Source: Marivita sp030148515 (lineage in GTDB: Bacteria > Pseudomonadota > Alphaproteobacteria > Rhodobacterales > Rhodobacteraceae). From it: a stretch of 64,000 nucleotides of DNA. Positions 44,110 to 52,562 of the stretch are shown here, piece by piece. The stretch lies in the NCBI RefSeq assembly GCF_048006345.1, contig NZ_CP180351.1, positions 1,984,001 to 2,048,000 on the forward strand, written 5' to 3'. A model generated the notes under the pieces. It was given only the letters and a program-made list of their open reading frames with translations, made no database searches and was not told the origin of the DNA. Positions within the stretch are counted from its first letter, which is position 1. Every line of letters begins with the position of its first letter. Both the position numbers and the translations under genes were made by a program.

Positions 44110-45530
44110 AGCGTCCCCTCTTGGATCGCAGCGCGGGCACCTTTGGCCCAAAGATGGATCGCCGCCTCGGTCACGGGCTGCGCCAACTGTTCCGCCAGTT
44201 CCTCTGGGAAAACTTCTCGCATTCCAAGCAAAGCTGCAACCTTACCCTCGGGCGTATCGGCACTGTGGGATGCATCCCGTAGCCGCGCCGCCAACGGATC
44301 GCGCACGTCAATCTCCTGCCCCTGCTCATCCATGCCACCAACATATCGCATCCACGCCGCCACGGCGAGGCACAACGCCGGGCAGCTACGCCCGGCAGAC
44401 AGGTTGGCCGCAAGACTGCCCAAGAGACGCTGCGGCAGTTTCTGGCTGCCATCCATCGCGATCTGCCATGTCCGATGGCGGATGCCGGGATTGGCATAGC
44501 GGTCGAACAGCGCATCAGCATACTCCGTCAGGCTCACCCCCTCGGGGGCCTGCACCGCCGGCATGATCTCGGACCAGAGCCGCCGCACATAGGCGGCAAA
44601 GACGGGATCGGCGATGGTGTCGGCAATGGTCTCGTGCCCGGCCAGATAGCCGGTATAGGCCAGCGCGGAATGGGTGCCGTTGAGCATGCGCAGCTTCATA
44701 TGTTCATGTGCCGTGACATTCCGCACCATTTCGACACCCGCAGCGACGAAATCCGGGCGCGCGTCACCGACGAAGTCATCTTCGATCACCCATTGGGCAA
44801 AGGGTTCATGCATCACCGGTGCCGCGTCGGGACGCCCGGTCAACTCGGCCACCCGCGCGATGTCGGCCTCAGTGGTGGCGGGTGTGATCCGGTCCACCAT
44901 GGTGCAGGGGAACTTGCCCTCGGCCTCGATCCAGTCCGCCAGTGCCGGGTCCAGCCGCCGTGCGAAATCCAGCACAAGACCGCGCACAAGCCGTCCGTTC
45001 TCGGGAAGGTTGTCACAGGTCAGAACGGTAAAGGGGGCCGCACCCGCCGCCCGTCGACGCTGCAACGCGCGAACCAGAAAGCCAATCGCAGAGACCGGCG
45101 CATCATGGGACAGATCGTGCTGAATATCCGGGTGATCGACGTTCAGCGCACCAGTCGCGGGGTTGTGGCAATAGCCCTTTTCGGTGACCGTCAGCGTCAC
45201 GATCCGGACCTCCGGGTTCGCCATCGCCGACAGCACCGCTTCGGGGTCTTCGGGCGCGACAAGCACGTCATTCAGAACGGTGATCCAGCGCGTCTGCTCG
45301 CCCTCAGATGCCAGTGTGACCGAGGTGTATCCCCAATCCTGTCCGCGCAGCGCATCACGCGTATCGGGGCTGCGCAGGGATACCCCCACAATGCCCCAAT
45401 CCCCCCCTGAAGCAGCCATGGCGTCTTCGATGAAAACACATCCAAACGCACGAAAGAACGCACCAAGGCCCAGATGCACGATGCCTGTCTGTGGTCGATC
45501 TGTCAGGTCAGCGTGCAAGCCAGCCTCCAT
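44106..45530 (-). CDS. uxuB: Mannitol-dehydrogenase-family reductase (fructuronate reductase, UxuB-like)
   Basis: This 474-residue long-chain dehydrogenase has an N-terminal Rossmann region (GIVHLGLGAFFRAF) and the catalytic lysine/asparagine/histidine cluster in MKLRMLNGTHSALAYTGYL. The family's usual GAFHRAH reads GAFFRAF here, so two histidines are replaced. In this operon, between kduD and uxuA, it should reduce D-fructuronate to D-mannonate; it may also reduce tagaturonate, as no UxaB is present. Its 5' end overlaps kduD's 3' end by 23 bp. Confidence 0.9.
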   Translation of the reverse strand: MEAGLHADLTDRPQTGIVHLGLGAFFRAFGCVFIEDAMAASGGDWGIVGVSLRSPDTRDALRGQDWGYTSVTLASEGEQTRWITVLNDVLVAPEDPEAVLSAMANPEVRIVTLTVTEKGYCHNPATGALNVDHPDIQHDLSHDAPVSAIGFLVRALQRRRAAGAAPFTVLTCDNLPENGRLVRGLVLDFARRLDPALADWIEAEGKFPCTMVDRITPATTEADIARVAELTGRPDAAPVMHEPFAQWVIEDDFVGDARPDFVAAGVEMVRNVTAHEHMKLRMLNGTHSALAYTGYLAGHETIADTIADPVFAAYVRRLWSEIMPAVQAPEGVSLTEYADALFDRYANPGIRHRTWQIAMDGSQKLPQRLLGSLAANLSAGRSCPALCLAVAAWMRYVGGMDEQGQEIDVRDPLAARLRDASHSADTPEGKVAALLGMREVFPEELAEQLAQPVTEAAIHLWAKGARAAIQEGTL

Positions 45531-46248
45531 CCACGTTCAGAACCGCGCCATGCACGTAGCGCGCCGCGGGCGTACATAGGTAGACAGCGGCTCCGGCGAT
45601 GTCCTCGGCCTGCCCCCAGCGACCCGCCGGGATGCGGTCAAGGATCGCTTGATTGCGGTCGGGATCGTTGCGCAGCGCTTCGGTGTTGTTGGTCTCGATA
45701 TAACCGGGGGCGACCGCATTGACGTTGATGCCCTTAGCCGCCCATTCGTTCGCCAAGAGCTTGGTCAGCCCAGCGACACCATGTTTTGACGCGGTATAGG
45801 ACGGCACGCGGATGCCCCCCTGAAAGGACAGCAATGAAGCGATGTTGACCACCGCCCCGGTGCCGCCCCGGGCGAGTAACGCTTTTGCAAAGGCCTGCGT
45901 GGTGAAGAACAGCGCCTTGAGATTGACGTCCATCACGTCGTCCCAATCGGCCTCGGAAAACTCCACCGCATCGGCGCGACGGATGATCCCTGCGTTGTTG
46001 ATGAGCAGATCGATGGGCTGGTCGTCGAACAACCCCTGCCCGGCCATCGGATCAGAGAAATCAACAAGCACCGACGACGCAGTCCCACCTTCTGCCGTGA
46101 TCGCAGCAACGGTCTCGTCACACGCCCGGCGTCCGGCACAGATCACTTCAGCCCCGGCCTCGGCCAGACCCACTGCAATCGCCTGCCCGATGCCGGTATT
46201 GGCCCCGGTCACAAGCGCGCGGCGTCCTTCCAGCGAAAAGGCCTTCAC
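45508..46248 (-). CDS. kduD: 2-dehydro-3-deoxy-D-gluconate 5-dehydrogenase (KduD, SDR family)
   Basis: This 246-residue SDR has the cofactor motif TGANTGIGQAIAVGLAEAGA, the NAG motif (LLINNAGIIRRADA), and YTASKHG with an upstream serine. It is of the KduD type, which reduces 5-keto-4-deoxyuronate-derived DKII to KDG. It overlaps kduI by 4 bp. With KdgF and KduI it completes the branch that handles 4-deoxy-unsaturated uronates released by pectin or other polysaccharide lyases. Confidence 0.92.
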   Translation of the reverse strand: MKAFSLEGRRALVTGANTGIGQAIAVGLAEAGAEVICAGRRACDETVAAITAEGGTASSVLVDFSDPMAGQGLFDDQPIDLLINNAGIIRRADAVEFSEADWDDVMDVNLKALFFTTQAFAKALLARGGTGAVVNIASLLSFQGGIRVPSYTASKHGVAGLTKLLANEWAAKGINVNAVAPGYIETNNTEALRNDPDRNQAILDRIPAGRWGQAEDIAGAAVYLCTPAARYVHGAVLNVDGGWLAR

Positions 46249-47069
46249 CGCAAATCCCCCATCGCCACCATGTCCATATCGGTGAAATCGACATTATCCC
46301 CCGCCATCGCCCAGCAGAAGGTGTAGGATGACGTGCCAGCGCCCGCATGGATCGACCAGGGCGGCGAAATCACCGCCTCTTCATTGGCCATGACGATGTG
46401 CCGGGTCTGCGACGGCTCACCCATCAGATGAAACACGCGCTGGTTTTCGGGCAGCTTGAAATAAAGATACGCCTCCATCCTGCGATCATGGAGATGGGCA
46501 GGCATGGTGTTCCAGACCGACCCTTCGGCGAATTGCGTGTAGCCCATCAAAAGCTGGCAGCTTTTGCACACCTCGGGGTGCAGGAACTGGATAATCACCC
46601 GTTCATTCGCCGTTTCTCTCGCGCCCATCTCGACGCGTCGGGCGTCAGCCAAAGTGATCAGCCGCGTCGGATAGCTGTGATGCGCCGGGGCGGACAACAC
46701 GTAGAACCGACCGTTCCCGCTGAATGTCACCGGCCCGGACCCCATCCCGATATAAAGCACTTCGCCCGTACCGATCTCGTAATCTGCGCCACCAACGGTC
46801 ACGGAGCCCGCCTCGCCAATGTTCAGCACCCCCATTTCACGACGGTCAAGGATCGACGGCGTACCCGCTTCCTTCACATGATCCAGCGTGAGACTGCCCC
46901 CGGCAGGCACCGCAGAGCCAAGGATCAGGCGGTCATAGTGGGAATAGACAAGGTTGATCTCGCCCTCTGCGAACAGGCCACCGACATGGAAGTGCGCGCG
47001 CAGCTGATCGGTGTCCAGCGTCTTTGCCGTGGCCGGATCAATCGCGTGGCGGGTTTGGGTCTTGAGCAT
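46245..47069 (-). CDS. kduI: 5-dehydro-4-deoxy-D-glucuronate isomerase (KduI)
   Basis: This 274-residue double-cupin protein has the KduI zinc-site segment NTMPAHLHDRRMEAYLYF and the conserved opening RLILGSAVPAGG and C-terminal SPPWSIHAGAGTSSYTFCW. It isomerises 5-keto-4-deoxyuronate to 2,5-diketo-3-deoxygluconate. It sits between kdgF and kduD, with a 4-bp overlap to kduD. Confidence 0.95.
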   Translation of the reverse strand: MLKTQTRHAIDPATAKTLDTDQLRAHFHVGGLFAEGEINLVYSHYDRLILGSAVPAGGSLTLDHVKEAGTPSILDRREMGVLNIGEAGSVTVGGADYEIGTGEVLYIGMGSGPVTFSGNGRFYVLSAPAHHSYPTRLITLADARRVEMGARETANERVIIQFLHPEVCKSCQLLMGYTQFAEGSVWNTMPAHLHDRRMEAYLYFKLPENQRVFHLMGEPSQTRHIVMANEEAVISPPWSIHAGAGTSSYTFCWAMAGDNVDFTDMDMVAMGDLR

Positions 47070-47087
47070 GGTGTCAGGCCTTTCGGG

Positions 47088-47393
47088 TCAAAGAAAATCG
47101 TCACGGCGCGGGGTGAAGGTGTCGATCAGCGTGCCCGCCTCGCGGCATGTGCAGCCATGACGGACGCCGGACGGGATCACGACACTGTCGCCGGGGCCGA
47201 GGTCATGTTCAGTGTCGCCGACGACAAAGGTGAACCGCCCGGACTCGACATAGGTGGATTGCACATGGGGATGGTCGTGCAGCTTGCCCTCGGCCCCGTC
47301 TTGGAACCGAAACACCACCACCATCAGATCGGGGTTTTCTGCCAGCACTTGCCGGGTCACACCCGGATCGGTCGGAACAACGGGATAGGTCAT
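47088..47393 (-). CDS. kdgF: KdgF-like cupin, unsaturated uronate linearisation
   Basis: This 101-residue single cupin has a HDHPHVQSTYVESGRF metal motif and PSGVRHGC for the second histidine. KdgF turns cyclic 4,5-unsaturated uronates from polysaccharide lyases into linear ketonised forms that KduI can use. It lies 7 bp after the TRAP large-permease stop and 18 bp before kduI. The ATG at 47393 is used because the upstream in-frame part lies in dctM. Confidence 0.85.
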   Translation of the reverse strand: MTYPVVPTDPGVTRQVLAENPDLMVVVFRFQDGAEGKLHDHPHVQSTYVESGRFTFVVGDTEHDLGPGDSVVIPSGVRHGCTCREAGTLIDTFTPRRDDFL

Positions 47394-47400
47394 TTCAGCC

Positions 47401-48681
47401 TCATCTGAAAAGCGACGGCAGCCAGAGCGACAGCGCCGGAATGTAGGTGACAAGCATCAGCGTCGCGAAGGCCGCGCCATAGAACGGCCAGATCGTGCGC
47501 ACCGCGTCCCAGACCGGGATACGACCCACCGCACAGCCGACAAACAGCACCGCGCCCACAGGTGGCGTGCAGAGCCCGATGCCAAGGTTGAGGATCAGGA
47601 TGACCCCGAAATGTACCGGATCTACGCCAAAGGCGGTCGCCACCGGCAGGAAGATCGGCGTGGTGATGACGATAAGCGGCGACATGTCCATGAAGGTGCC
47701 AAGGATCAGCAGCACGAGGTTCAAAAGCAGCAGAATGATGATCGGGTTGTCCGAAACCCCCTGCAACAGCGCCACCATCGACGCGGGCACCCGCGTGTAG
47801 GCCAGAAGCCAGCCAAACGCCGCAGCGCAGCCGATAACCATCAGCACCATCGCGGTGGTGCGCACCGCGGCAAATGTGGCTTCGATGAAGTCGTGCCAGC
47901 TCAGGCTGCGATAGACGAAAAACGTCACCAGAAGCGCATAGACAACCGCGATGTTCGAGGACTCGGACGCGGTGAAAATGCCCGACCGCACGCCGCCGAA
48001 GATGATGGCCACAAGGATCAGACCCGGTGCGGCGGACACGAACAAGGTGCCGAGAATGCGGAAGCCTTGGAACGGTTGGGTCGGATAGCCTTTCCGCACC
48101 GCCATCCACCACGCGGCCACCATCAGCAGACCAGCCAGCAGGAACCCCGGAATAATCCCCGCGGTGAAGAGATCGGCAATCGAGATCTTTCCCCCGGCGG
48201 CAATGGAATAGATGATCATGTTGTGGGACGGCGGCAGCAGCAGCGCGATGATCGAACTCACCACGGTGATGTTGACTGCGTAATCGGTGTCATAGCCGCG
48301 CTCTTTCATCTGCGGGACCATCAGGCCACCAACCGCACTGGCATCGGCAGCCGCCGATCCGGACACACCGCCGAACATGACCGAGGACAGCACGTTCACC
48401 TGCCCCAACCCGCCGCGCAGATGGCCGACAAACCCTCCGGCCAGCGCCACCAGACGACGGGCGATGTCGCCCCGCACCATCAGATCGCCCGCGTAGATGA
48501 AAAACGGGATCGCCATGAGCGCGAACACCGACACACCGGAATTCAGACGTTGGAAAACGACGACGGGCGGCAGGCCCAGATAGGCAATAGTGGCAAAGCT
48601 GGACACACCCAGACAGAACGCGACAGGCGTGCCAATCAGCAGCAGAAACGTGAAGGTTCCGAAGAGGACATAGAGTTCCAT
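47401..48681 (-). CDS. TRAP transporter large permease (DctM)
   Basis: This 426-residue hydrophobic protein is a TRAP large subunit with about 12 helices. It has GGVSGSAAADASAVGGLMVP, LLPPSHNMIIYS and GTFMDMSPLIVITTPIFLP, all typical of DctM. It forms the channel for the sodium-driven uptake system encoded with DctQ and DctP here. Its start shares a base with the dctQ stop (TGATG). Cargo is inferred to be a hexuronate. Confidence 0.94.
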   Translation of the reverse strand: MELYVLFGTFTFLLLIGTPVAFCLGVSSFATIAYLGLPPVVVFQRLNSGVSVFALMAIPFFIYAGDLMVRGDIARRLVALAGGFVGHLRGGLGQVNVLSSVMFGGVSGSAAADASAVGGLMVPQMKERGYDTDYAVNITVVSSIIALLLPPSHNMIIYSIAAGGKISIADLFTAGIIPGFLLAGLLMVAAWWMAVRKGYPTQPFQGFRILGTLFVSAAPGLILVAIIFGGVRSGIFTASESSNIAVVYALLVTFFVYRSLSWHDFIEATFAAVRTTAMVLMVIGCAAAFGWLLAYTRVPASMVALLQGVSDNPIIILLLLNLVLLILGTFMDMSPLIVITTPIFLPVATAFGVDPVHFGVILILNLGIGLCTPPVGAVLFVGCAVGRIPVWDAVRTIWPFYGAAFATLMLVTYIPALSLWLPSLFR

Positions 48682-49193
48682 CAGTCGATCTCCGCCTCTT
48701 CGCCAAAGCGTGCGGTCGGCAGCCCAGCAGCGCGGCGGGCGATCCGTTCGGTCGAGAACAGCACGATCAGAACTCCGCCCGCGACGATGGGTGCGAAGTC
48801 GAAGGCGCCGGAAATTCCGAGACCCGGCAATTTGTTGCCAGCCGTCTTTTCGGCAAGCTGCCAGCCGTACCAGATCATCCCGACACCAAAGGACGCGACG
48901 GCCAGATCAGAGATCGAATGCAGCACCATCTTGATCCGGTGCGGCACCACATACAGCAGAACGTCGAAAGACAGATGGTAGCCTTCGCGGATGCCAACGG
49001 CAGCACCCAGAAAGATAAACCAGCCCATGATCATGACGGACGCGGGTTCGGTCCAGATGATGCTGTCGTTCAGCACATAGCGCCAGAACACCTGCGCCGC
49101 GATCAGCACGGTCATCAGGACAAGCCCGATCCCGGCGACCCACAAGGCAAGGCGCGCCAATCGCCCGGTCAAAAGCGCAATCGTTTTCATCAT
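48681..49193 (-). CDS. TRAP transporter small permease (DctQ)
   Basis: This 170-residue protein has four membrane helices with WRYVLNDSIIWTEPASVMIM and GAAVGIREGYHLSFDVLLY, typical of DctQ. Two ATGs lie together at 49193 and 49190; the first is used. It is separated from dctP by a GC-rich hairpin and overlaps dctM by one base. Confidence 0.9.
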   Translation of the reverse strand: MMKTIALLTGRLARLALWVAGIGLVLMTVLIAAQVFWRYVLNDSIIWTEPASVMIMGWFIFLGAAVGIREGYHLSFDVLLYVVPHRIKMVLHSISDLAVASFGVGMIWYGWQLAEKTAGNKLPGLGISGAFDFAPIVAGGVLIVLFSTERIARRAAGLPTARFGEEAEID

Positions 49194-49220
49194 GTCAGGC
49201 CTGCCCACCCTGCTCAGAGT

Positions 49221-49252
49221 GCCCGCCCCAAAACCGATGCCTTGGGGCGGGC
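49221..49252 (-). other. Intercistronic hairpin between dctP and dctQ
   Basis: GCCCGCCCCAA (49221-49231) pairs with TTGGGGCGGGC (49242-49252), a perfect 11-bp stem with 10-nt loop, 6 nt after the dctP stop on the minus strand. No T-run follows, so it likely stabilises dctP mRNA or attenuates read-through, as expected for TRAP operons needing excess binding protein. Confidence 0.7.
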
Positions 49253-49258
49253 CTTGGA

Positions 49259-50239
49259 TTATTCGGTGGCCTGAATGTCAGCGACCATCTGCTGAAGCTT
49301 GGGCGAGGTCACATATTTCTGGTAGACCGGCACCATCGCTTCGATAAAGGGCGTCTTGTCGATATCGGTGATGATCTCGACACCCGCATCTCTTACGCGT
49401 TGCTCGGACACCTTTTCGCGCTCCTGCCACAGCTCACGCATCAGCGGAACGGAATCGCGGGCTGCCTGACGGACGATCTCCTGCTCTTCGGCGGACAGCT
49501 TGTCGAAGCTGGTCTTCGACATCACCAGAACTTCCGGCACGATCAGGTGCTGGTTCAGCGTGTAATACTTGGCCACCTCGAAATGGCCCGAGCTGTCGTA
49601 GGATGGCCAATTGTTCTCGGCCCCGTCGATCACGCCTGTCTGGATCGAGGAATAGACCTCGCCATAGGGCATCGGGGTCGCGTTGGCGCCAAGGGCGGCA
49701 ACCATGTCGACAAAGATGTCCGACTGCATCACGCGGAACTTGAGACCGGCCAGGTCTTCGATCGACCGGATCGGCTTTTGCGAGTTGTAAAAGCTGCGCG
49801 ACCCGCCATCGTAGAACGCCAGACCGACAAGGTCATGGTCGCTGAACGCGTCAAGGATCTGCTGACCGACAGGGCCATCCATCACGCGGTGCATGTGATC
49901 GGTCGAGCGGAAGATGAACGGCAGTGACGGGATTTGGGTTTCTTCGATGATGTTGTTGAACGGCCCAAGCGAGACACGGTTCATGTCGATCACACCGAAC
50001 TGCGTCTGTTCGATGGTGTCCTTTTCCTGCCCCAGCTGGGCTGAATGGAACACTTCGATGCAGATTTTGCCGCCGGTGCGCTCTTCAAGCATCTCGCCCA
50101 TCTTCTGTACCGCGACAACGGTCGGGTAGCCTTCGGGGTGGGTGTCCGACGACCGAAGCGTGACTTCGCAGGCCGCGGCCGCAGAGACAAAGGCAACGCT
50201 TGCCAACAAGGCCGCCCCGAGTGTTTTGACGTAATTCAT
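49259..50239 (-). CDS. TRAP solute-binding protein (DctP family), probable uronate-binding
   Basis: This 326-residue protein has a signal peptide (MNYVKTLGAALLASVAFVSA, cleavage near AAAC). The mature part has YPTVVAVQKMGEMLEERTGG, the ligand-binding LAGLKFRVMQSDIFVD, and GVIDGAENNWPSYDSSGHF, the DctP branch that often binds uronic acids. Its place just after uxaC and before the uronate catabolic genes supports glucuronate/galacturonate or an unsaturated uronate as cargo. Confidence 0.92.
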   Translation of the reverse strand: MNYVKTLGAALLASVAFVSAAAACEVTLRSSDTHPEGYPTVVAVQKMGEMLEERTGGKICIEVFHSAQLGQEKDTIEQTQFGVIDMNRVSLGPFNNIIEETQIPSLPFIFRSTDHMHRVMDGPVGQQILDAFSDHDLVGLAFYDGGSRSFYNSQKPIRSIEDLAGLKFRVMQSDIFVDMVAALGANATPMPYGEVYSSIQTGVIDGAENNWPSYDSSGHFEVAKYYTLNQHLIVPEVLVMSKTSFDKLSAEEQEIVRQAARDSVPLMRELWQEREKVSEQRVRDAGVEIITDIDKTPFIEAMVPVYQKYVTSPKLQQMVADIQATE

Positions 50240-50262
50240 GGTTTCCTCCCAGAAAATGGCTC

Positions 50263-51669
50263 TCAGAGCCGGTAAGCCTGCTTTGCAAGCCGGTATGCGA
50301 GGTCATGTACGACCTCGAATGCTTCGTCCTCTGCCAGCCGCCCCGTGGCGATCAAGTTGGCAAGGAACGCGCAATCGACCCGCCGCGCCACGTCATGACG
50401 CGCGGGGATGGAACAGAAGGCACGGGTGTCGTCGTTGAACCCGACCGTGTTGTAGAAGCCGGCGGTTTCCGTCGCCATTTCGCGGAACCGCATCATCCCT
50501 TCGAAGCTGTCGTGAAACCACCAGGGCGGCCCCAGTTTCAGTGCCGGGTAAACCCCTGCCAAAGGCGCCAATTCGCGGGCATAGGAAGTCTCGTCCAGCG
50601 TGAAGAGGATGATCGTCAGATCGGATCGTTCGCCCACGGCGTTGAGAAGAGGGCGCAGCGCGTGCACGTAGTCGGTGCGTGTCGGAATGTCATAGCCCTT
50701 GTCACGGCCAAACCGCGCCATGATCGGATCGGAATGATTGCGCGCCGATCCCGGATGGATTTGCAGCACCAGACCGTCGTCAAGGCTCATCCGCGCCATC
50801 TCGGTCAGCATGTGACCCCGGAAGGCATCCGCCTCATCTGCGGTGCAGACGCCGCGCAGCGCCTTGTCGAACAGCGCCGCAGCAATATCCTGCGGCAGGT
50901 CTTCGGTGCGCGCAGTTGGATGGCCGTGATCCGACGATGTCGCGCCGAACTCCTTGAAATAGGCGCGGCGGTTGCGATGGGCAGCAAGGTAGCCCTTCCA
51001 CGTGGTCGCGTCTTCGCCCGCCATCTCACCCATCTGCGCGACATTCGCGGCAAACCCCTGAAACTCCGGGTCCACCACCGCGTCCGGGCGATATGCGGTG
51101 ATGACCTTCCCGCTCCACCCGCTGTCGCGGATCATGCGGTGCCATTTCAGATCGTCGATGGCGCTCTCGGTGGTCGAGATCGCTTCGATGTTGAACCGCT
51201 CGAACAAGGCGCGGGGGCGGAACGCCTCCTGCTTCAGGCAGTCGTCGATCTGGTCATAGATCGCGTCGGCGGTCTCGGACGACAGGCGCTGATCCACCCC
51301 GAACACCTCTTGCAGCGCGTGGTCGACCCACAGCCGCGTCGGCGTTCCCCGGAACAGGTGATAATGCGACGCAAAGAGCCGCCAGATCTTGCGAGGGTCC
51401 TGTTCGGTCTCTCCGCCATCCACGCGGGGCACGCCCATCGCTTCAAGCGGAACGCCCTGCGAATGCAGCATGCGGAACACGTAGTGATCGGGCGTCACGA
51501 ACAGCCGGGCCGGATCGGGAAAGGCGGCATTCTCGGCGTACCATTGCGGGTCAGTATGGCCGTGCGGGCTGATGATCGGCAGATCGCGGACCGTGTCATA
51601 CAGCGCCAACGACAGACGACGCAAAACCGGGTCGGGCGAAAACAGCCGATTCTCATCCAGTAGCGCCAT
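50263..51669 (-). CDS. uxaC: Glucuronate/galacturonate isomerase (UxaC)
   Basis: This 468-residue protein matches UxaC, with ISPHGHTDPQWYAENAAFPD near the N-terminus (metal site), and a C-terminal VGFNDDTRAFCSIPARHDVA segment. It isomerises D-glucuronate to D-fructuronate and D-galacturonate to D-tagaturonate. It is the first gene of the minus-strand operon that runs to uxaA. Its promoter region, with two copies of a 15-bp repeat, is shared with the divergent GntR regulator. Confidence 0.95.
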   Translation of the reverse strand: MALLDENRLFSPDPVLRRLSLALYDTVRDLPIISPHGHTDPQWYAENAAFPDPARLFVTPDHYVFRMLHSQGVPLEAMGVPRVDGGETEQDPRKIWRLFASHYHLFRGTPTRLWVDHALQEVFGVDQRLSSETADAIYDQIDDCLKQEAFRPRALFERFNIEAISTTESAIDDLKWHRMIRDSGWSGKVITAYRPDAVVDPEFQGFAANVAQMGEMAGEDATTWKGYLAAHRNRRAYFKEFGATSSDHGHPTARTEDLPQDIAAALFDKALRGVCTADEADAFRGHMLTEMARMSLDDGLVLQIHPGSARNHSDPIMARFGRDKGYDIPTRTDYVHALRPLLNAVGERSDLTIILFTLDETSYARELAPLAGVYPALKLGPPWWFHDSFEGMMRFREMATETAGFYNTVGFNDDTRAFCSIPARHDVARRVDCAFLANLIATGRLAEDEAFEVVHDLAYRLAKQAYRL

Positions 51670-51722
51670 GATTCCTCCCGTTTTTTCTCGAACGGCGCAT
51701 GGCTTCTCGGCGTCCGCTGATG

Positions 51723-51771
51723 ACTAATATCCTAGTTTGGCAATTTTTACTCGTCAACTAATATCCTAGTT
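51723..51771. promoter_or_regulatory. Two direct copies of a 15-bp dyad, probable GntR operator
   Basis: ACTAATATCCTAGTT is present at 51723-51737 and again at 51757-51771, start-to-start 34 bp (about three helical turns). Each copy is itself a dyad with arms ACTA/TAGT. Both lie in the 167-bp gap between uxaC and the divergent GntR gene, the expected position for its operators. Confidence 0.7.
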
Positions 51772-51836
51772 GCAAAGCTATGGGGGCCCTGTGCTATGTA
51801 AGGGACATGGCCAATCGCATCAGGAGGGCTTGACCT

Positions 51837-52562
51837 GTGGGCACAACCGCTCAGAAAAATTCCGCACCGCTGCCCCTGCCCCAGCTCCGCCAGCAGGTTC
51901 AGCCGTCAATTGCGGATCAGGTGTTCAAGGTCCTCCACGACCGAATCCTGTCGCTTGAACTGCCGCCGGAAACCAAGATCTCAGAGGCCGAGGTGTCGGC
52001 GAAGATGGGCGTGTCCCGCCAACCGGTGCGCGAGGCGTTCCGCCGTCTGGCGAACCTTGGCTTTCTGCAAATCCGCCCTCAAAGCGGCACCACTGTCAGT
52101 CTGATCTCTGAAGAGGCGGTGCTGCGCGCGCGGTTCATTCGACTTGCGCTCGAGTTGCAAACCTGCCGAACCGCCTGCAGCGCAATCTCCGAGGACGGTC
52201 TGCGCGCCCTGTCGTCCCTGATTGAGCAACAGAAAGAGGCCATTGCCGAAAACAACCGAAACCGGTTTCACGCGTTGGATGATGCGTTTCACCGCGAGAT
52301 CTGCGTCCAATCCGGCGTGGAATACGCCTGGGACGTGATCAGCGAAAACAAGGGCCACATGGATCGCGTGCGCATGCTGACACTGGACACGTCGTCGCAG
52401 AAGTTTGCGCTCAACGAGCATATCGCCATTCTGGACGCAATAACCGCCCGCGCCCCGGACGCGGCGGCGGATGCGATCGACAAGCATCTGTCGCGCATCT
52501 TGATCCAGATCGAAAAGATAAAGGCCGAGAACCACAACTGGTTCACGGATCTCCGCCCGTGA
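51837..52562 (+). CDS. GntR-family (FadR/UxuR-like) regulator of the uronate operon
   Basis: This 241-residue protein has an N-terminal winged helix (VFKVLHDRILSLELPPETK ... VSRQPVREAFRRLANLGFLQ) and an all-helical FCD ligand domain with metal-type histidines (DDAFHREIC, and H near the end). It starts with GTG at 51837, 8 nt after AGGAGGG. It is divergent from the uronate operon, likely responding to a uronate, mannonate or KDG-type ligand. It overlaps kdgK by GTGA. Confidence 0.92.
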   Translation: MGTTAQKNSAPLPLPQLRQQVQPSIADQVFKVLHDRILSLELPPETKISEAEVSAKMGVSRQPVREAFRRLANLGFLQIRPQSGTTVSLISEEAVLRARFIRLALELQTCRTACSAISEDGLRALSSLIEQQKEAIAENNRNRFHALDDAFHREICVQSGVEYAWDVISENKGHMDRVRMLTLDTSSQKFALNEHIAILDAITARAPDAAADAIDKHLSRILIQIEKIKAENHNWFTDLRP

